Assembly (NCBI GenBank): GCA_947561715.1 | Contig: OX387200.1 | Span: forward strand, 9,860,501-9,924,500 | Direction of reading: 5' to 3' | DNA length: 64,000 nt | DNA from: Ascidia mentula | Taxonomy: Eukaryota > Chordata > Ascidiacea > Phlebobranchia > Ascidiidae | In this document: piece by piece, positions 14,436 through 26,914 of the stretch | Position numbering within the stretch: the stretch's first letter is position 1 | Layout: each line of letters begins with the position of its first letter | Notes under the pieces: model-generated | What the model was told of the DNA's origin: nothing | The model's input: the letters and a program-made list of their open reading frames with translations, nothing else | Databases searched by the model: none | Program-made: the position numbers and the translations under genes

Positions 14436-17400
14436 AAGCAACATGTAAGTTTGATTTGTGAATGTGTATTTATTCGCTTATCTGTTAGCCTGTAGGTTGA
14501 TCAACATGTCAGGACCTTTTTCTACAACCTATTACACTTGTTGTGATTCGCGCAACACCGCTGCATATTCACTCGCCGATAAATTCCGCTTCACATGACA
14601 TTGCAGAAACTTTGCAAAATCTTTGATCTCAATAACATATGCTGTCATTTTACATTGATCCTTAACACAATTAATATTCTGCGATTTACTACGAAGTATG
14701 ACGATTTACTTACAGCATGACGTCAACGATGACTACAACATATAATCTTGCTTATTTGCTAAGAATCCTTTCTATTTTCGGTTTATGTGCCGAATTCCTA
14801 GAAAATCTGCTTCACCATTGTGAAGTTAATTTAAAGTATTTTGCAGAAACTTCCAGAACCATTGCGTAAGATCTTTTATTACAGAATTTTTAACGAGTCG
14901 GTAATATCCTGTGTTCTTGGTTATTAGTCTGAAGCCGATGTTAGTCCGGACTACGGACAGGATTATACTTAAAAAGCAATTAATTCGTTTCGTTTTTTAA
15001 ACAAAACTGGTGGCAGTCCAATCACCTTACATTACTGCTAGTTAAGCCATTACTTTACGTACTCTGAAGTTTACGACATAATCATTCCAAACTTGTTGTT
15101 TTCTACACACTTTTGCAGTTTTTCTTGTCATACCTAACTTAAAAACATTTAACGCTAGATGGGGTACGAGAGCCCAAGGAGCATCGACCATCTGAGAGAG
15201 CGGATGAGTGAAACGGAAGATACACGAAACCAACATGCGCTTGCAAAACAAGCTTCTTCGGTCGAGACGATGGACGCACGTTTTATTAAAACTGAGCGAA
15301 GATTTTAACACAGCGGTTTTACAAAATGCAGTTTTTCCGACTGTGCGGCGTTTTTGATCATTATTTGCAGATAATCACAAACCTATCGACAAACTGAATA
15401 AATGAACATGAATTCTAATAAGAAGTGATGTAATTTTGGCGCTCATAGGGCGTTCCTAAGTGAAAAACAATGAAAATGGTGCAAATCTAAGCGTGTTTAA
15501 TAAATTCGCAGCAAGCCTTTCAAAATCCGGTATGATAAAGGCACAATTAGCGCCACCGCGCGGATTACGGCGTCCATCGCTCGGTCGATTGACGATATGT
15601 TGGTCTCAAAGCACTTGGGCGAATCTCTTGTGTACAAATGTAGCGTTGTAATTACAAAAGAGGCGTGGTGTGTGTTTCATCTGTTTTATATTGTGTACTT
15701 TGCATGATTTTGTCACGAACACTGGACGTAATATTTTATGAGATCCAATGTTACTTTGCCCGGGCATAATGTTGAGACACACGAGTAAATGAAATTGTAA
15801 TCTGCGTTTTGTAACTTTGTCATTTTAATTATACTTGCATGTTGCCATTCAGCTGTATTTATCTGTTCAAAATTGGTTTAATAAACAAATTACCACGCAT
15901 TTTGCCTTTGCACAGATCTTACTTGTACTGGTATTTTTCGAGGCAATACACATAGTTACATAAGTCCGACATGAGACATATGTGCCAGGTTGGTCCGCTC
16001 TATGTAGTAAAAAAAATACATTCATTACATTCTGTAATATTGACAAAAGATTAAAGCGTTTACACATACAACATGTGTTAAAATATCGCGGTCTCGGAAT
16101 TTACACAACCGTAGTAAAAAAATACTGCATGTTTTAATCTGTCAACTTCTATTTTTAAAGCTTGGCTCGAAAAAATATGATCTATCAAATAACATGAACT
16201 CGTCAGAACAGGGATCCTCAAACAAGTTGTATTGAAGGGTTTGAAGGAAAATATTTCTCAACAAAACATTCGTTTTCGAAAACAGGTCGCGTCCAACACA
16301 TGCGGAGATCGCGAGTCGAGAACTCCATTTTGACTGCGGTGTTGGAATTTGACGTAACGCATTTACCTTGCGAGTTGAGTTTTCATTTTATAGGAGACGA
16401 AATGTTTTCACGGAAGTTCAGTGACACATTTGTGATCAGTGTTGATTTTGTACTTAGTTATATGTAAGGGTTTCCATACTCAGTTTACTTATAAGATTTG
16501 TGCAATTTTCTAATGCAGTGACTTCGGAAATAAAAATACGTTCGTTTCTAAATTTTCTCTGATTGGCATGTTTCAAAATGTGGTTATTTTGTACCTGACG
16601 GAAGTAGCTGTGGTCTGTGTCTGTGCGTCACAACCAGTGTGCTATAGCGTAATGATGAACAATGGCGTTGTTTTCCAGCCGGCCGCGATACAATATGTTA
16701 TACAAATAACGTTCATTAACGCCATCTCAAAAGCAGACGAGAACTCTATTTTGACTCGGTGCCTACTTTTTTGATTGATGGAACCTGTTTTTGTTTCAAA
16801 CGGGAGTGCGGTGACCCATTTTTGATCGAACTTCATTTTGTACTTAGTTATATGCAGGGTTGTCTAAATACTGAGGTTAGTCATAAGATTTGTGCTTATT
16901 TATGGAAGCAGTGTCTTAGACAATACTAATATGCTTATTTCTAACTTTTGTTCTGATTAGCATGCCTAGTTGTAACGTTCTTATTTTGTACAAATGCGGA
17001 TTGTTAGTTGTATGGAGTAGCGTGGTTGACGTTTTAAGATGTATTTGAGTGCCCAAGCATCCCAAAAAACATTATCTTTGTTGTGCTTCTCTAAAATGTT
17101 ACAATCCTAACGCAAGTAGCTGGTCTGGGTCTTTGCTTCTAAACCAGTGTTGTATAGCGTAATGATGAACAATAGCGTTGTTTTCCAGCAGGCTGCGGTA
17201 CAATATGTTAACAAAGAACGTGTACGCAAACTATTGAGGTAGCAGCTATCACCAAAATAAATCTGAATCACAGAAGACAAAAATTCGAAAAACACTAGCC
17301 TGGGTTGTAATTCTTGTGATATATTATCAATAAGTTCATTGCTTTTTTGTGCAACCAAGAGAAGGCGACCTGTAATTTTTTTGTAGCAGGTGTCAGCAAG

Positions 17401-18344
17401 TGTGTAGCCATAGTATGTAAATAGATAACATTGGCATAATGTTGCGTGGTAAATTTATTATGTTCAATGTTGAGATGGACAGTATTATCGCTTCATAACA
17501 ATCTCGAGTTTGCCTTTTTTTGATAATATACTGTTTCCGCTGTATGATATGACTTTCAATGTGTATGTGCAGTAGGCATTCGATTTCTGCAGGGAGGCAT
17601 AGGACGTACTGCTATCGGTAACAATAAGGAGAGAAAAAAGAGGGAGAGTGAGCAAATCCACATACGAATTATCGTGCAATGAATCATAAAAAGTTGATAG
17701 AAACCTTCACACCCATTACTCAATGTACAGGTTCGATAAGCCCATGGTGAAAAACTTCCTTATGCCATCAGACTTCCTGAAAAGTGTCAATGATTAACCG
17801 GAGTTAATTGTACACTATCCTCATTAAAGTTTGGGAATATATTTCACCTCCGATGCCTACAGCACGTTATAGTTGTTCAAGCATTAGAGTCAAAAATATT
17901 AAAAATTGTTGCAGACCTACCACTGTTTTGACCAACACTTGGTCTTTTAGTGCAGCTTTGGTGACATATGACGATCTTGTCGACTGAACATAGTTTTCCC
18001 TCTTCGCACCTGAGAAAACAAACATTTATTATATTTGCTGAGGTAACAATGTTAACATTTTGCGCGGCCTGTAGTTTACCAAAACGCGTGTCCCTTGTTT
18101 TATGAGTTTCGGTCGTTGGATCGCACTGAATCCAACTATGTTGAACACAAGCTATAGGCATATGTTGGACACATAGTACTCATGTCTTTCTATTTTCTTC
18201 ACCTGATGCAAACTATATTTAGTGTGAAAACTGAGTGTTTGGTGCTTACACCAAACGTTCAAACTAATACCTATTATTCGTTCATAGTCTTCTCATTGGA
18301 ATTGATGTCGCTTTTTCATTTTCAGAAGTATAGGGTTTTACAAA
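14436..18344. other. Noncoding part of copy C
   Basis: Duplicate of the UPF1 3' flank and the degenerate repeat block (about 16090-17420), followed by the 5' region of orphan gene C. No independent gene seen. Confidence 0.5.
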
Positions 18345-19589
18345 ATGGACGAATCAACACAACAAATAGTCCCTGCCACCGAGCAAGTTGTTGCCACGCC
18401 ATTTGTAATTCAAGGTGAATTTAGGGATGCAAGAGCCAAGCTTGAAATAAAAGATGGGCAATACTGTTTACACGTGGAAGGCAGGCTTTGGCCGTTATGT
18501 ACTGATTTGTTTTCAAAGTTTGATCCTAAGAGGCTTGTTACAGTTGGAGGCTCAGTGGCTGCAGTCTGTTTCGCTGTTTTCAGACTTGGTGCTAGAGCTT
18601 ACAACTTCAGGCCGGGCAGTCTAACTTTCACAATAGAGTTCTCCCCGGACGAAGCAAAACGCAAGATGGAACAAATTGAATCAGGAAAATATCTCCAAAT
18701 CATTTCTGAAGAATTTGGAGATATCTGCAAAGAATTCCATGTTTCCCACCTTCAAGGATTAAATTTAAGTATGTGATCTATGTAGTTGCACTTTTGTCGA
18801 AAACATTGTGTTTCCCAGCACATTGATGAAAACGATTCCGTAATATTTTTTGTTACCGACGTTGGGTATTATACAATAAATTTACTGAGACCGACAAATC
18901 TCCGTTGCATATCCGAGATACTTTGAACCAAGTTAAAGTATTCTTATAAAGTGCTAGTCTTATCTATAAAACTTATTTCTAACTAATCTAATTTATATGT
19001 ATGAGTGTTTGAACACATGAGTATTTCAAAACATTTGTATATATTCCTCTCTTTGATAGAAATTGACATCAAAGTTTTACGTTTCAAAATGTCTTGAAAT
19101 TGTGTTTGCAGGTGAACAACATAAGACGTATAATTTGGAAAACGCAAACATCGAAAATTGCAAGGTTGCTGTTGGAAAAATTTCAAATCGGGTGATCGAA
19201 TATGGTGCTGATGTAACCCCAGGTACCGAAAACACATACGCAATCATTTTCCTATAGCATGCATATAATCCTTGTTTACAAAAATCATTTTTGTTGCAGA
19301 GCTTCTGGCTGCAAGTAGCTCAAGTGGGGGTGAGAAGTTTATCATGTGTTTTAGTAACCTGTATGCCTTTTGCTCCATTTTCATACTTAAACTTTACTTA
19401 AAACTAAGTCAGTGTAACTGCAGTGTTTTAAAGTACGAAACCTTAAATTTTATTTATATCCTTGGCATTTTTTCAGGTGATGTTGGACATGCTGGAGGGC
19501 ACTACAACTTAAAAGGGGCAACTATTAAGGGAAGTATGGCTGCAGTCGGCGAAATACACGAAACTACTTTCAAAGGAAAAAAGCAGTAA
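18345..19589 (+). CDS. Orphan 225-aa protein, copy C, four exons
   Basis: Exons 18345-18768, 19112-19222, 19300-19329 and 19477-19589. The protein is practically identical to copy A, consistent with a recent A-to-C duplication. All splice sites and phases are preserved. No domain recognised; see copy A for layout. Confidence 0.75.
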
Positions 19590-19715
19590 AATGTCAACAC
19601 GAAAGGACAATAATGAAAATATATTTGTGCCCTTTTAAAATTCGTCATCTTCTGTATCTGTTTGTCGTAAAACTATATTTCAGTTAATTAAATATAAGTT
19701 TACGATTTGTTCTCT

Positions 19716-20045
19716 GGTGTGCAGCTTAATCAATTTTTTTTAATTCGAATGGGTTTGGCTCAATCGCTCCTCCCGTTGTTTGCGTAAGAGGAGTGACGGA
19801 GCGCTCAATCGCTCTCGCGCTCAATCCGTTCGAAGGAGGTGTATTGAATTCGCTTCGCTTGAATGCGAAGGGTTTTCAGTGAGCGTTTTTTTAATTTTGT
19901 TGTGTTGAAATGATAAACAGTAAAAGTTAAGTGATTGACAGGTTTCGAAGTTGTTTTAGGTGTAGACCGTCCGCATTGCACGCAGTGTAATGGATTCCAG
20001 CACACTGTTTTTAGTTTAAGATGTTTGTTTAGTTTACCACGTTTT
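19716..20045. other. Spacer between copy C and the gypsy element
   Basis: Contains small GC-richer inverted phrases (around 19755-19870, e.g. gctcaatcgct and agcgctcaatcgct) but no open gene. It is the left flank of the retrotransposon insertion. Confidence 0.4.
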
Positions 20046-20694
20046 TGTTACGGAATTATTTCGGCAGCTTCGCAATTAAGCGGTTAGATGTTTTTGGGTG
20101 GCGATGTTATCCCCCAATTAACCCTTCTACCTCATTCGGTACTTTACACATAACTGCCTCCCTAATTCTGATACTGCCCAGAACCCTGCAATAACGGCTC
20201 ACCACAAAGCCAAAGTAACCCAGGCTGATTTAACTTATTGGACGTCGTGTTAAATTAAGACGAATAAAAACCATACGAAACGTTACTGGCCAAGATCTCG
20301 ATTACACAAAGATAACACTGTACTAGAGGTGTTACTAACGCGACGCCCAGAAGAAGACTCGCCCGTTTTAGGGAAATCGTTCGTTACACTAAAAGCACCA
20401 ACCAATCAGGATGCGCCTTCCCGACAAGCGGCACATCCGGGGCATACAAACATAAGTGGAGCGTTAAATAATAGGGAAGGGAGGGGGAGACGAAGGTAAT
20501 AAAATAGTGTGGTGAAAGTGAAGTGCGAGCCTTAAAAGCGATATACGTGGGTAAAACAGTATAATAAATAAAGTGGTAACAACGAAAGAAAACAGTGAAA
20601 TTATAAGGTGTCAGGAAGAAAGGTGAAAACAATGAAATACAAACAATAACTAACAAAAGTGTAAGGTGACGTGGAGGCAATAAAATTCGTTACA
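20046..20694 (-). repeat. Gypsy 3' LTR
   Basis: Begins TGTTACGG and ends GTTACA on the plus strand (TG...CA ends). Matches 25622-26269 with about 98% identity by eye. Confidence 0.92.
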
Positions 20695-20708
20695 CTCCCC
20701 CCAACCCA
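20695..20708 (-). other. Gypsy polypurine tract
   Basis: Minus strand GGGTTGGGGGGAG directly precedes the 3' LTR start (TGTAACG). In this family it primes plus-strand DNA synthesis. Confidence 0.8.
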
Positions 20709-20738
20709 AGAATTGTCCTACTCCTGTTGGCCATTGGA

Positions 20739-21080
20739 CTACACGTGTGTCTCCGACGAGAATCGAACTGACCGGCGTCGGGTCCGTGTAGACCTTCTGC
20801 ATCCGCCCAAATTATCCGGTGAACTCGATACCTCTCCATTGTCCACTCGGGTTGTATTTGGCCTAAATACATACACCAACGTAGGTTGTTGATCCTCAGC
20901 CTGCGGAGGTTCTGCCGTTTGCTCAGCGGGCATTGGGAATGTTTCTGTGGTCGGTTTAAGCCGATTGAAATGGAAAGTCTGTTGTTTACCAGTCCTATCT
21001 TCAATGACATAGTTCACAGGCCCGCGTACTTCGACCACTCGGTATACGGACCTTTGTAGGGATACTGTAATTTCTTGCAC
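20739..21080 (-). pseudogene. Gypsy integrase C-terminal tail, frame-shifted
   Basis: In a different frame from the integrase core: SVYRVVEVRGPVNYVIEDR, HFNRLKP, typical of the chromo-like integrase end, then an Arg/Ser-rich tail reaching to within about 45 bp of the polypurine tract. Confidence 0.75.
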
Positions 21081-21860
21081 CGACCTACAGGAACGACCGG
21101 GTTCGTTAACAGCGCATAGTCTCCCATCGAGTATGGCTGTCCCCGTTGTCGCAGGTTGTAGCGGTCTTCCATACGCTTGCGCTGTGTCGTGAGACTTTCC
21201 CTGACAATTTCTTCGGCCAGCTCTAGGCCGTCGCGTAACTGGTCCATCTCCACTCCGTAAGATCGTCTTGAATCTTCTCGGAGGGATCCCATTAAATCTG
21301 TCGGAAGGCGCAACGGTCGGCCGGTCAAAAGGGTGTGCGGAGCTTCCCCCGTTGCTTCATGGGCGCTCGCGTTGTAAGCTGCGACTACTCCCGGCAACGC
21401 CTCGTCCCATCGTCGTTCTTCTTTCTGTATGTAGTTTCTTATCATTGTTATTATGGTCTTATTGTTGCGTTCGACACCGCCATTCCCGGGCGCGTGATAT
21501 GACGTAGTTCGGCTTTTCTTACAGCCCATCAGGCGCAACAGCTCGGAAAACAGGTGACATTCAAAATTTGTCCCTCTGTCAGAATGGACCGTTTCCGGGA
21601 CGCCGTGCACCGTAAACCAATTGCGGTAAAGCAAGCTAGCGGTCTCATTTGCGGTTTGGTGTCGCATCGGCCACGCTCTAACGTATTGGTGAAAAGGTCG
21701 CAGGCAACCAGTATAAATTGATAACCCGAACGGGTAAGTGGTAGTGGCCCAATAACATCTACTTCAATCCTTTGCATGGGTTTATCCTCATGCGAAGGTA
21801 TAAGCGGCGCTTGAAAATGTTGCGTCGGCTTTTTTGTTGTATTGGCACGTTATACAGTTG
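21014..21860 (-). pseudogene. Gypsy integrase
   Basis: Remnant zinc-binding N-terminus around 21860-21800, then the DDE core split over two frames: MQRIEVDVIGPLPL (first Asp), VPETVHSDRGTNFE (second Asp) and NGGVERNNKT (Glu). It is followed by the C-terminal DNA-binding part (YSMGDYALLTNPVV). Frame changes near 21667-21777 and at 21014-21080. Confidence 0.9.
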
Positions 21861-21895
21861 CGACAAAACGTCTCGACGGATTCGCGCCATTTATG

Positions 21896-22745
21896 TCAAT
21901 AAAACCGCTCGGAAACTTTTGCTAACGTTTTGGCAATGCCCAAATGTCCCCCTCCATGTACATCATCATGTAAGCTGGACGTCGCTTCCCCGACAAGGCT
22001 TGTCGGCAAAACGATTTTTAAATCATCCTCCCAAGAGGAGTTTCCGCGGCAACAAAGAATGTCCACCTTCAGTAACAAGCCACTATAGCGGGACCAGTAG
22101 TGGCGAATCGCGGCGGATTCTCGCTTGACCGCTTTAAATTTCGGGCGTATACCTCTCTTGACCCATTCTCTTACGGCAGCTAGCTCCGGGTCGTTACTCT
22201 GCCGCTCCAGCAGCTCGTTCTGTTCATATCCGATGGTTGCTTTCAAGTCCACGGCGTTAACCTGTTCAATCCCTCGGCCTTCATCCGCTATCTTGTATGG
22301 ACATTCTGGATCATCCTCCAGGGAGTCTAGACGGGAAAGTGCGTCCGCGTTACGATGTTTGCTTCCCTCCCTGTGATGTATATCAAAATCATAAGCGGAG
22401 AGATGTTCGACCCAGCCCGCGCATTGCCCGTATAATTCTTTTGACTTCCACAGCCACCTCAACGAGGAATGGTCAGTCCGTAAACATAAATTTTTGACCT
22501 AGGACATAGCATCGGTAAAGCTTGGTCGCAAATATTACGGCGAGCAGCTCTTTTCGCGTTGTCGAGTAGTTGCACTCTGACCTATTTAGGGTACGGCTGC
22601 CATATGCCACAACACACTCCTTACCGTCAACTTCCTGGGAAAGGACGCATCCCACGGCAGTATCGGATGCGTCCGTGTCAAGTATGAATGACTTATTGAA
22701 GTTAGGGTAGCAAAGGATCGAAGCGGTCGTAAGGTACCGTTTCAA
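21896..22745 (-). pseudogene. Gypsy RNase H and start of integrase
   Basis: Minus 22745-22473 reads an RNase H start (FILDTDASDTAVGCVLSQ, then YSTTRKELLAVIFATK). After a frame break near 22465, minus 22462-21896 continues with the typical end (DFDIHHREGSKHRNADALSR) and the linker towards integrase. A further break precedes the core. Confidence 0.88.
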
Positions 22746-23039
22746 CTGAGCGAAGGCCTCCTGGCATTGGTCGTCCCACTGGAACCGCTTCCTTTTTCTG
22801 TCTGCCTGTGGAGGGTACCTGCGATCTTCGCATAGTCACGAATAAATTTGCGATAGTAAGATGTTAGGCCTAAAAACTGCCGGATCTCCTTCACATTACG
22901 CGGTGTTGGTCATTCGGAAACTGACTGTACTTTGTTGGGGTCGCATCGTATTCCGTCCTTCGACAATACGTGACCTAAAAAAGCCACCTCCTCTTTGAAA
23001 AGCGAACACTTAGACGGCTTTAACGTCAGCCCCGCGGGT

Positions 23040-24193
23040 TTAAATTCTCTCTAGGACGTCAGCTAGTCGATTTAAGTGTTGCTCGAAAGTATTGGAGTAA
23101 ACAATAGTGTCATCCAGATACACTAAGGCACCCCGCCACTCGATCCCGCTTAATACCATGCGCATTGAGCGTTGAAAGGTCGCTGCCGAATTGCATAGAC
23201 CCATAGGCATTACTTTAAATTCAAACAGGCCGACGTGACTGGTAAACGCAGTTTTCTCTTGCGAAGAGGCATCCATAGCGACCTGCCAATAGCCAGATTT
23301 CAGGTCTAGCGTAGAAAAATACGCCGCGTTCGACATTTGGTCAAGGCTGTCGTCTATCCGGGGGATCGGGTAACTGTTCTTTTTAGTTAGCTCGTTTAGC
23401 TTGCGGTAATCGACACAAAAACGAGTCACACCGGTTTTCTTCCGAACCAACACGATCGGACTGCTCCACGGCGATTTAGACGGCCGGATCAGTCCTTGTT
23501 TGTCCATTTCTGCCAAAATCTCTTCCACTTTCGCCTTGTTGTGGTGGGGAATGCGGCGGGGTGGCTGTCGCACTGGAGCGTTATTTCCTGTGTCGATCAC
23601 GTGACGCACCACGTCCGTGCGTCCAAGGTCAATGTCAGATGTTGAGGCGTTCTGGTTGGCGCGAAGAAGGGCAAACAGCTCTTCTCTTTGTTCTTCAGTT
23701 AGGTGGTTTCCGATCTGAGCTTGCTCTATAATGTACTTAAACGGGTCACGGTTATCCGCCGTTTCGTGTGGCGACACCGAACAAATTTCTGCGCAGCCGC
23801 CAAAACAATCCGGGTGTTTACATTTCGCCGACGATCCATCGACTACCACACATGCGCCAGACATTGGACATTCGACATTGCAAAAGGCATACACAGGCGA
23901 TGCCTGGGCGATCCTTGACCCGCTTGGTATTTCAACCGCTTCGTCCCCAAATTCGCGACATAGACCCCAACAGTGTTACTCTGGGCCATCGTTATACTCG
24001 TAGCCGACAACAACCCATATTTTTCCACAAACCCGTCTATCTTCTCAGTTAGAAAAGGGGTTTCCCTGGTGTGCGGCTTTTGGCAAAAGTTTGCTGTTAC
24101 ACATACCTCGGTAAACGCGGGGATGGTGACATCGTCGACGACGTACACCTCGGAAGGTGGTGGCAACGGCACCGGAGAATGCAAGAGTGGCAC
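23040..24193 (-). pseudogene. Gypsy reverse transcriptase
   Basis: Protease-RT linker from 24193 in a new frame, then the RT core in 23894-23040: PSKSPWSSPIVLVRKK, FCVDYRKLNELT, YFSTLDLKSGYWQVAM, the MGLCNSAATFQR primer-grip region and the catalytic YLDD box (VYLDDTIVYS, near 23106-23130). A stop or frame change follows at about 23040. The next domain (thumb and connection, 22800-23040) is frame-disrupted. Confidence 0.9.
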
Positions 24194-24209
24194 GCTTGCA
24201 CCCCCTGCA

Positions 24210-24277
24210 GTTAGAACGTTGGCTTCGTAGCAGATCTGGCATAGTTAGCACGTTGGCTTCGTAGCAGATCTGGCATT
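24210..24277. repeat. 34-bp tandem duplication that breaks the gypsy pol frame
   Basis: Two adjacent 34-bp units, 24210-24243 and 24244-24277, one mismatch in the first 33 positions (core cgttggcttcgtagcagatc). As 34 is not a multiple of three it shifts the frame between protease and RT. Confidence 0.88.
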
Positions 24278-25511
24278 TGTTCGACTGGAGGAAATCTAAT
24301 CCTAGAATAAGGTCGTGCGTAAGATTGTCTACAATGTAAAAACTCGCGTGAGTCATCAATCCTCCCACTCGGAGGGGAAGCTCGACGCAGCCTTTTACCG
24401 CCAATTGCTCTCCGCCGGTCCCGACCAAGTTCTTCTTTGAGCACCTGTTTACCCGGTCGTGATGCTCGGCGCTTAAGGAATGCCACTTTAGGGTATTAAT
24501 TAAGCAGACACTGGAGCCGGTGTCCAACAACGCACACATCCTCGTCTGGCCGACCAGTAAGTTGACAAACCGCAACGGCGCTGCGGGTGTAGAGGGTTTT
24601 TGTACCGATTTTGGCGCCAAGCATTTGGGTGCATCCCGAGTTATACGTTTTTGGTCGAAGTGACATTTTATCTCCGATGCGCGACGAATCGATCTGGAAA
24701 ACGCAGGTGTACATGGTATGTTTTGACGCCTCGTGTCGACGTCCTTTGCGCGCATACCCGTATGCGGGCAGTTGCGCCGCATATGGCCCAGTCCACCGCA
24801 ACCATAGCAAGTCCGTGCTCGCACGTTGTTGTATTGTGGTCGTTCGCGCTTTATGGCATCCACTTGAGCTTGTAACGCCGCTAAGGTGTCCTCGAGTTGT
24901 GCGTTCTTTTCCTTGGAACGTTTCTCCATATCTTCTAACTTTTTTAGTACTAATTCCATCTCTGATGCTTTTGTGTTTACTGTATCGACTTGGACAAAGC
25001 TCGGTGTTTGCGTATTGACAACGACTTGAGCTGCGGCTCTGAATGATCGCTCATATTTGATGGTATTCGGGATAGTGTCCGCGAGGCGCCGGTCTTGCAA
25101 GCCTTGCAATAAGGTAATGTACAGAACCTCATTTTTAAGGGCAGCTTCAGCGGAGTTGCTGTAGGCACCATCGCCCAGTGCCTGTGGGCCGTAAACGAAT
25201 TCGCGTGCGGATTCGCCAGGTAATTGCACGCGCCTTATCGGCTCTGCGCGTTGGCGCTCGGCGTGTTGACCGGTAGCCCTTTGGCGCAATGCGCGTTCTT
25301 TGAGGTCCTTGTACGAAACCTCGAACAAGTTTGCGTCTTTTTCTTGTATTGTCCCATTCAAGTCGTTGTCAATGCTTGCCAGGAACAGGTGTCGTTTCAT
25401 TTCTTCTGAGGCCTCGACGCTCGTACAATCGGACTCAAATACATTAAAATACGGTCCTAGGTCATCTCCCGGCCGTAAAGGCGGAGGTTGCATTAAAACA
25501 TTAAAAGTCAT
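24240..25511 (-). pseudogene. Gypsy gag and protease
   Basis: ATG at 25511 (MTFNVLMQPPPLRPGDD). Order: gag region, a coiled coil (MELVLKKLEDMEKRSKEKN), a CCHC zinc knuckle (CYGCGGLGHMRRNC, near 24768-24810), then an aspartic protease with the active site LLDTGSSVCLIN (near 24510-24530) and the flap-side phrase DLILGLDFLQ. The frame is lost at the 34-bp tandem duplication at 24210-24277, after which the reading frame continues as nonsense to about 24045. Confidence 0.88.
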
Positions 25512-25602
25512 TGTTAAGAAAAACCAACCTTTAAAATAGCATAAAACCAAAATACACGTATGGAGTCTTCCCAGTAAAACCAGCCGGGTGTGGTGACAGG
25601 GT

Positions 25603-25620
25603 CCTGGCGTGCTGGCCAAG
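25603..25620 (-). other. Gypsy primer-binding-site candidate
   Basis: Minus strand directly inside the 5' LTR reads TTGGCCAGCACGCCAGGA. It starts with the usual TGG one base in. The cognate tRNA was not identified. Confidence 0.5.
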
Positions 25621-25621
25621 T

Positions 25622-26269
25622 TGTTACGAAATTATTTCGGCAGCTTTGCAATTAAGCGGTTAGATGTTTTTGGGTGGCGATGTTATCCCCCAATTAACCC
25701 TTCTACCTCATTCGGTACTTTGCACAAAACTGCCTCCCTAATTCTGGTACTGCCCAGAACCCTGCAATAACGGCTCACCACAAAGCCAAAGTAACCCAGG
25801 CTGATTTAACTTATTGGACGTCGTGTTAAATTAAGACGAATAAAAACAATACGAAACGTTACTGGCCAAGATCTCGATTACACAAAGATAACACTGTACC
25901 AGAGGTGTTACTAACGCGACGCCCAGAAGAAGACTCGCCCGTTTTAGGGAGATCGTTCGTTACACTAAAAGCACCAACCAATCAGGATGCGCCTTCCCGA
26001 CAAGCGGCACATCCAGGGCATACAAACATAAGTGGAGCGTTAAATAATAGGGAAGGGAGGGGAGACGAAGGTAATAAAATAGTGTGGTGAAAGTGAAGTG
26101 CGAGCCTTAAAAGCGATATACGTGGGTAAAACAATATAATAAATAAAGTGGTAACAACGAAAGAAAACAGTGAAATTATAAGGTGTCAGGAAGAAAGGTG
26201 AAAACAATGAAATACAAACAATAACTAACAAAAGTGTAAGGTGACGTGGAGGCAATAAAATTCGTTACA
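25622..26269 (-). repeat. Gypsy 5' LTR
   Basis: Direct repeat of 20046-20694, starting TGTTACGA and ending GTTACA on the plus strand. As the element is reversed, this LTR would carry its promoter. Confidence 0.92.
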
Positions 26270-26914
26270 TTTATTAGTCAAAAAAATTACCAAACCTCAT
26301 CATGTAAACACATGCGAATTATGGATTGGATTGGGATGTTTCAATTCATCTCACTTCATGTAAACGAGCTTATTATTGACGTTTTTTCGGAATGCGACTT
26401 CCCTTTTGCGCTTTGTCATGCGGAACGTCACCGAGACTTGACGTTTCGTTAAATTTCAAAGGTTCTGTTCTGAATTCTGTAAATGCAATTCCACGCGACG
26501 ACAAGGAATTCGTAAGCTTACACCGTTCTACGCTGACATTTGGGGGTATAAATTTTTTAAACATTAAAAGCGCAACGAATTGAGCACATGACAAATCACC
26601 AAGAAACCAAATATTTTTCTATGTGACTGAACGTGAAGATATTCGTCGTTTGTAAGCAGAGTAATGGTGCATGGTAATTCTGTACGTCACTACTGAGCAT
26701 GAAACAAATTCTTTCCAGTCCTGTATCTTTGTGTGTCTCACGAATAACTATTTTATGTTGGCACTTACTGATTTTCAATAATTATAGTTATAAAAACAAA
26801 TGAAAAAACAAACGAAAGTTTAACTTGCAGTGATCCATTTTAAACACGTCGAAAGGTACAAACTTAAGTGTTTCGAACGTTAAGTGCATCTCCAAACGGT
26901 AAATTTAACCACAG
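26270..26914. other. Spacer right of the gypsy element
   Basis: AT-rich; contains the second copy of the dispersed repeat shared with 13079-13165 (about 26393-26475). No gene recognised. Confidence 0.4.

Larger units (their letters stand above)
13904..19715. repeat. Segmental duplication, copy C
   Basis: Near-identical to copy A and in the same orientation. It carries the last two UPF1 coding exons, the UPF1 3' flank, the noncoding repeat block and a third copy of the orphan gene. Offset from A is about 11,590 bp over the orphan gene. Similarity ends shortly after 19700. Confidence 0.85.
20046..26269 (-). mobile_element. Ty3/gypsy LTR retrotransposon, full length, inactivated
   Basis: A 6.2-kb element in reverse orientation: 5' LTR 25622-26269, primer-binding-site candidate just inside it, gag-protease, RT, RNase H, integrase, polypurine tract, 3' LTR 20046-20694. 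The order protease-RT-RNaseH-integrase is that of Ty3/gypsy. The two LTRs differ at about 11 of 648 positions by eye, so the insertion is fairly recent. The coding part is broken by a 34-bp tandem duplication and several stops or frame changes. No perfect target-site duplication was found (gtttt on the left, tttat on the right). Confidence 0.93.

Noticed and set aside
20046..26269. Target-site duplication of the gypsy element
   Set aside because: Flanks gtttt and tttat share only a T run; no 4-6 bp perfect repeat, so none is claimed.
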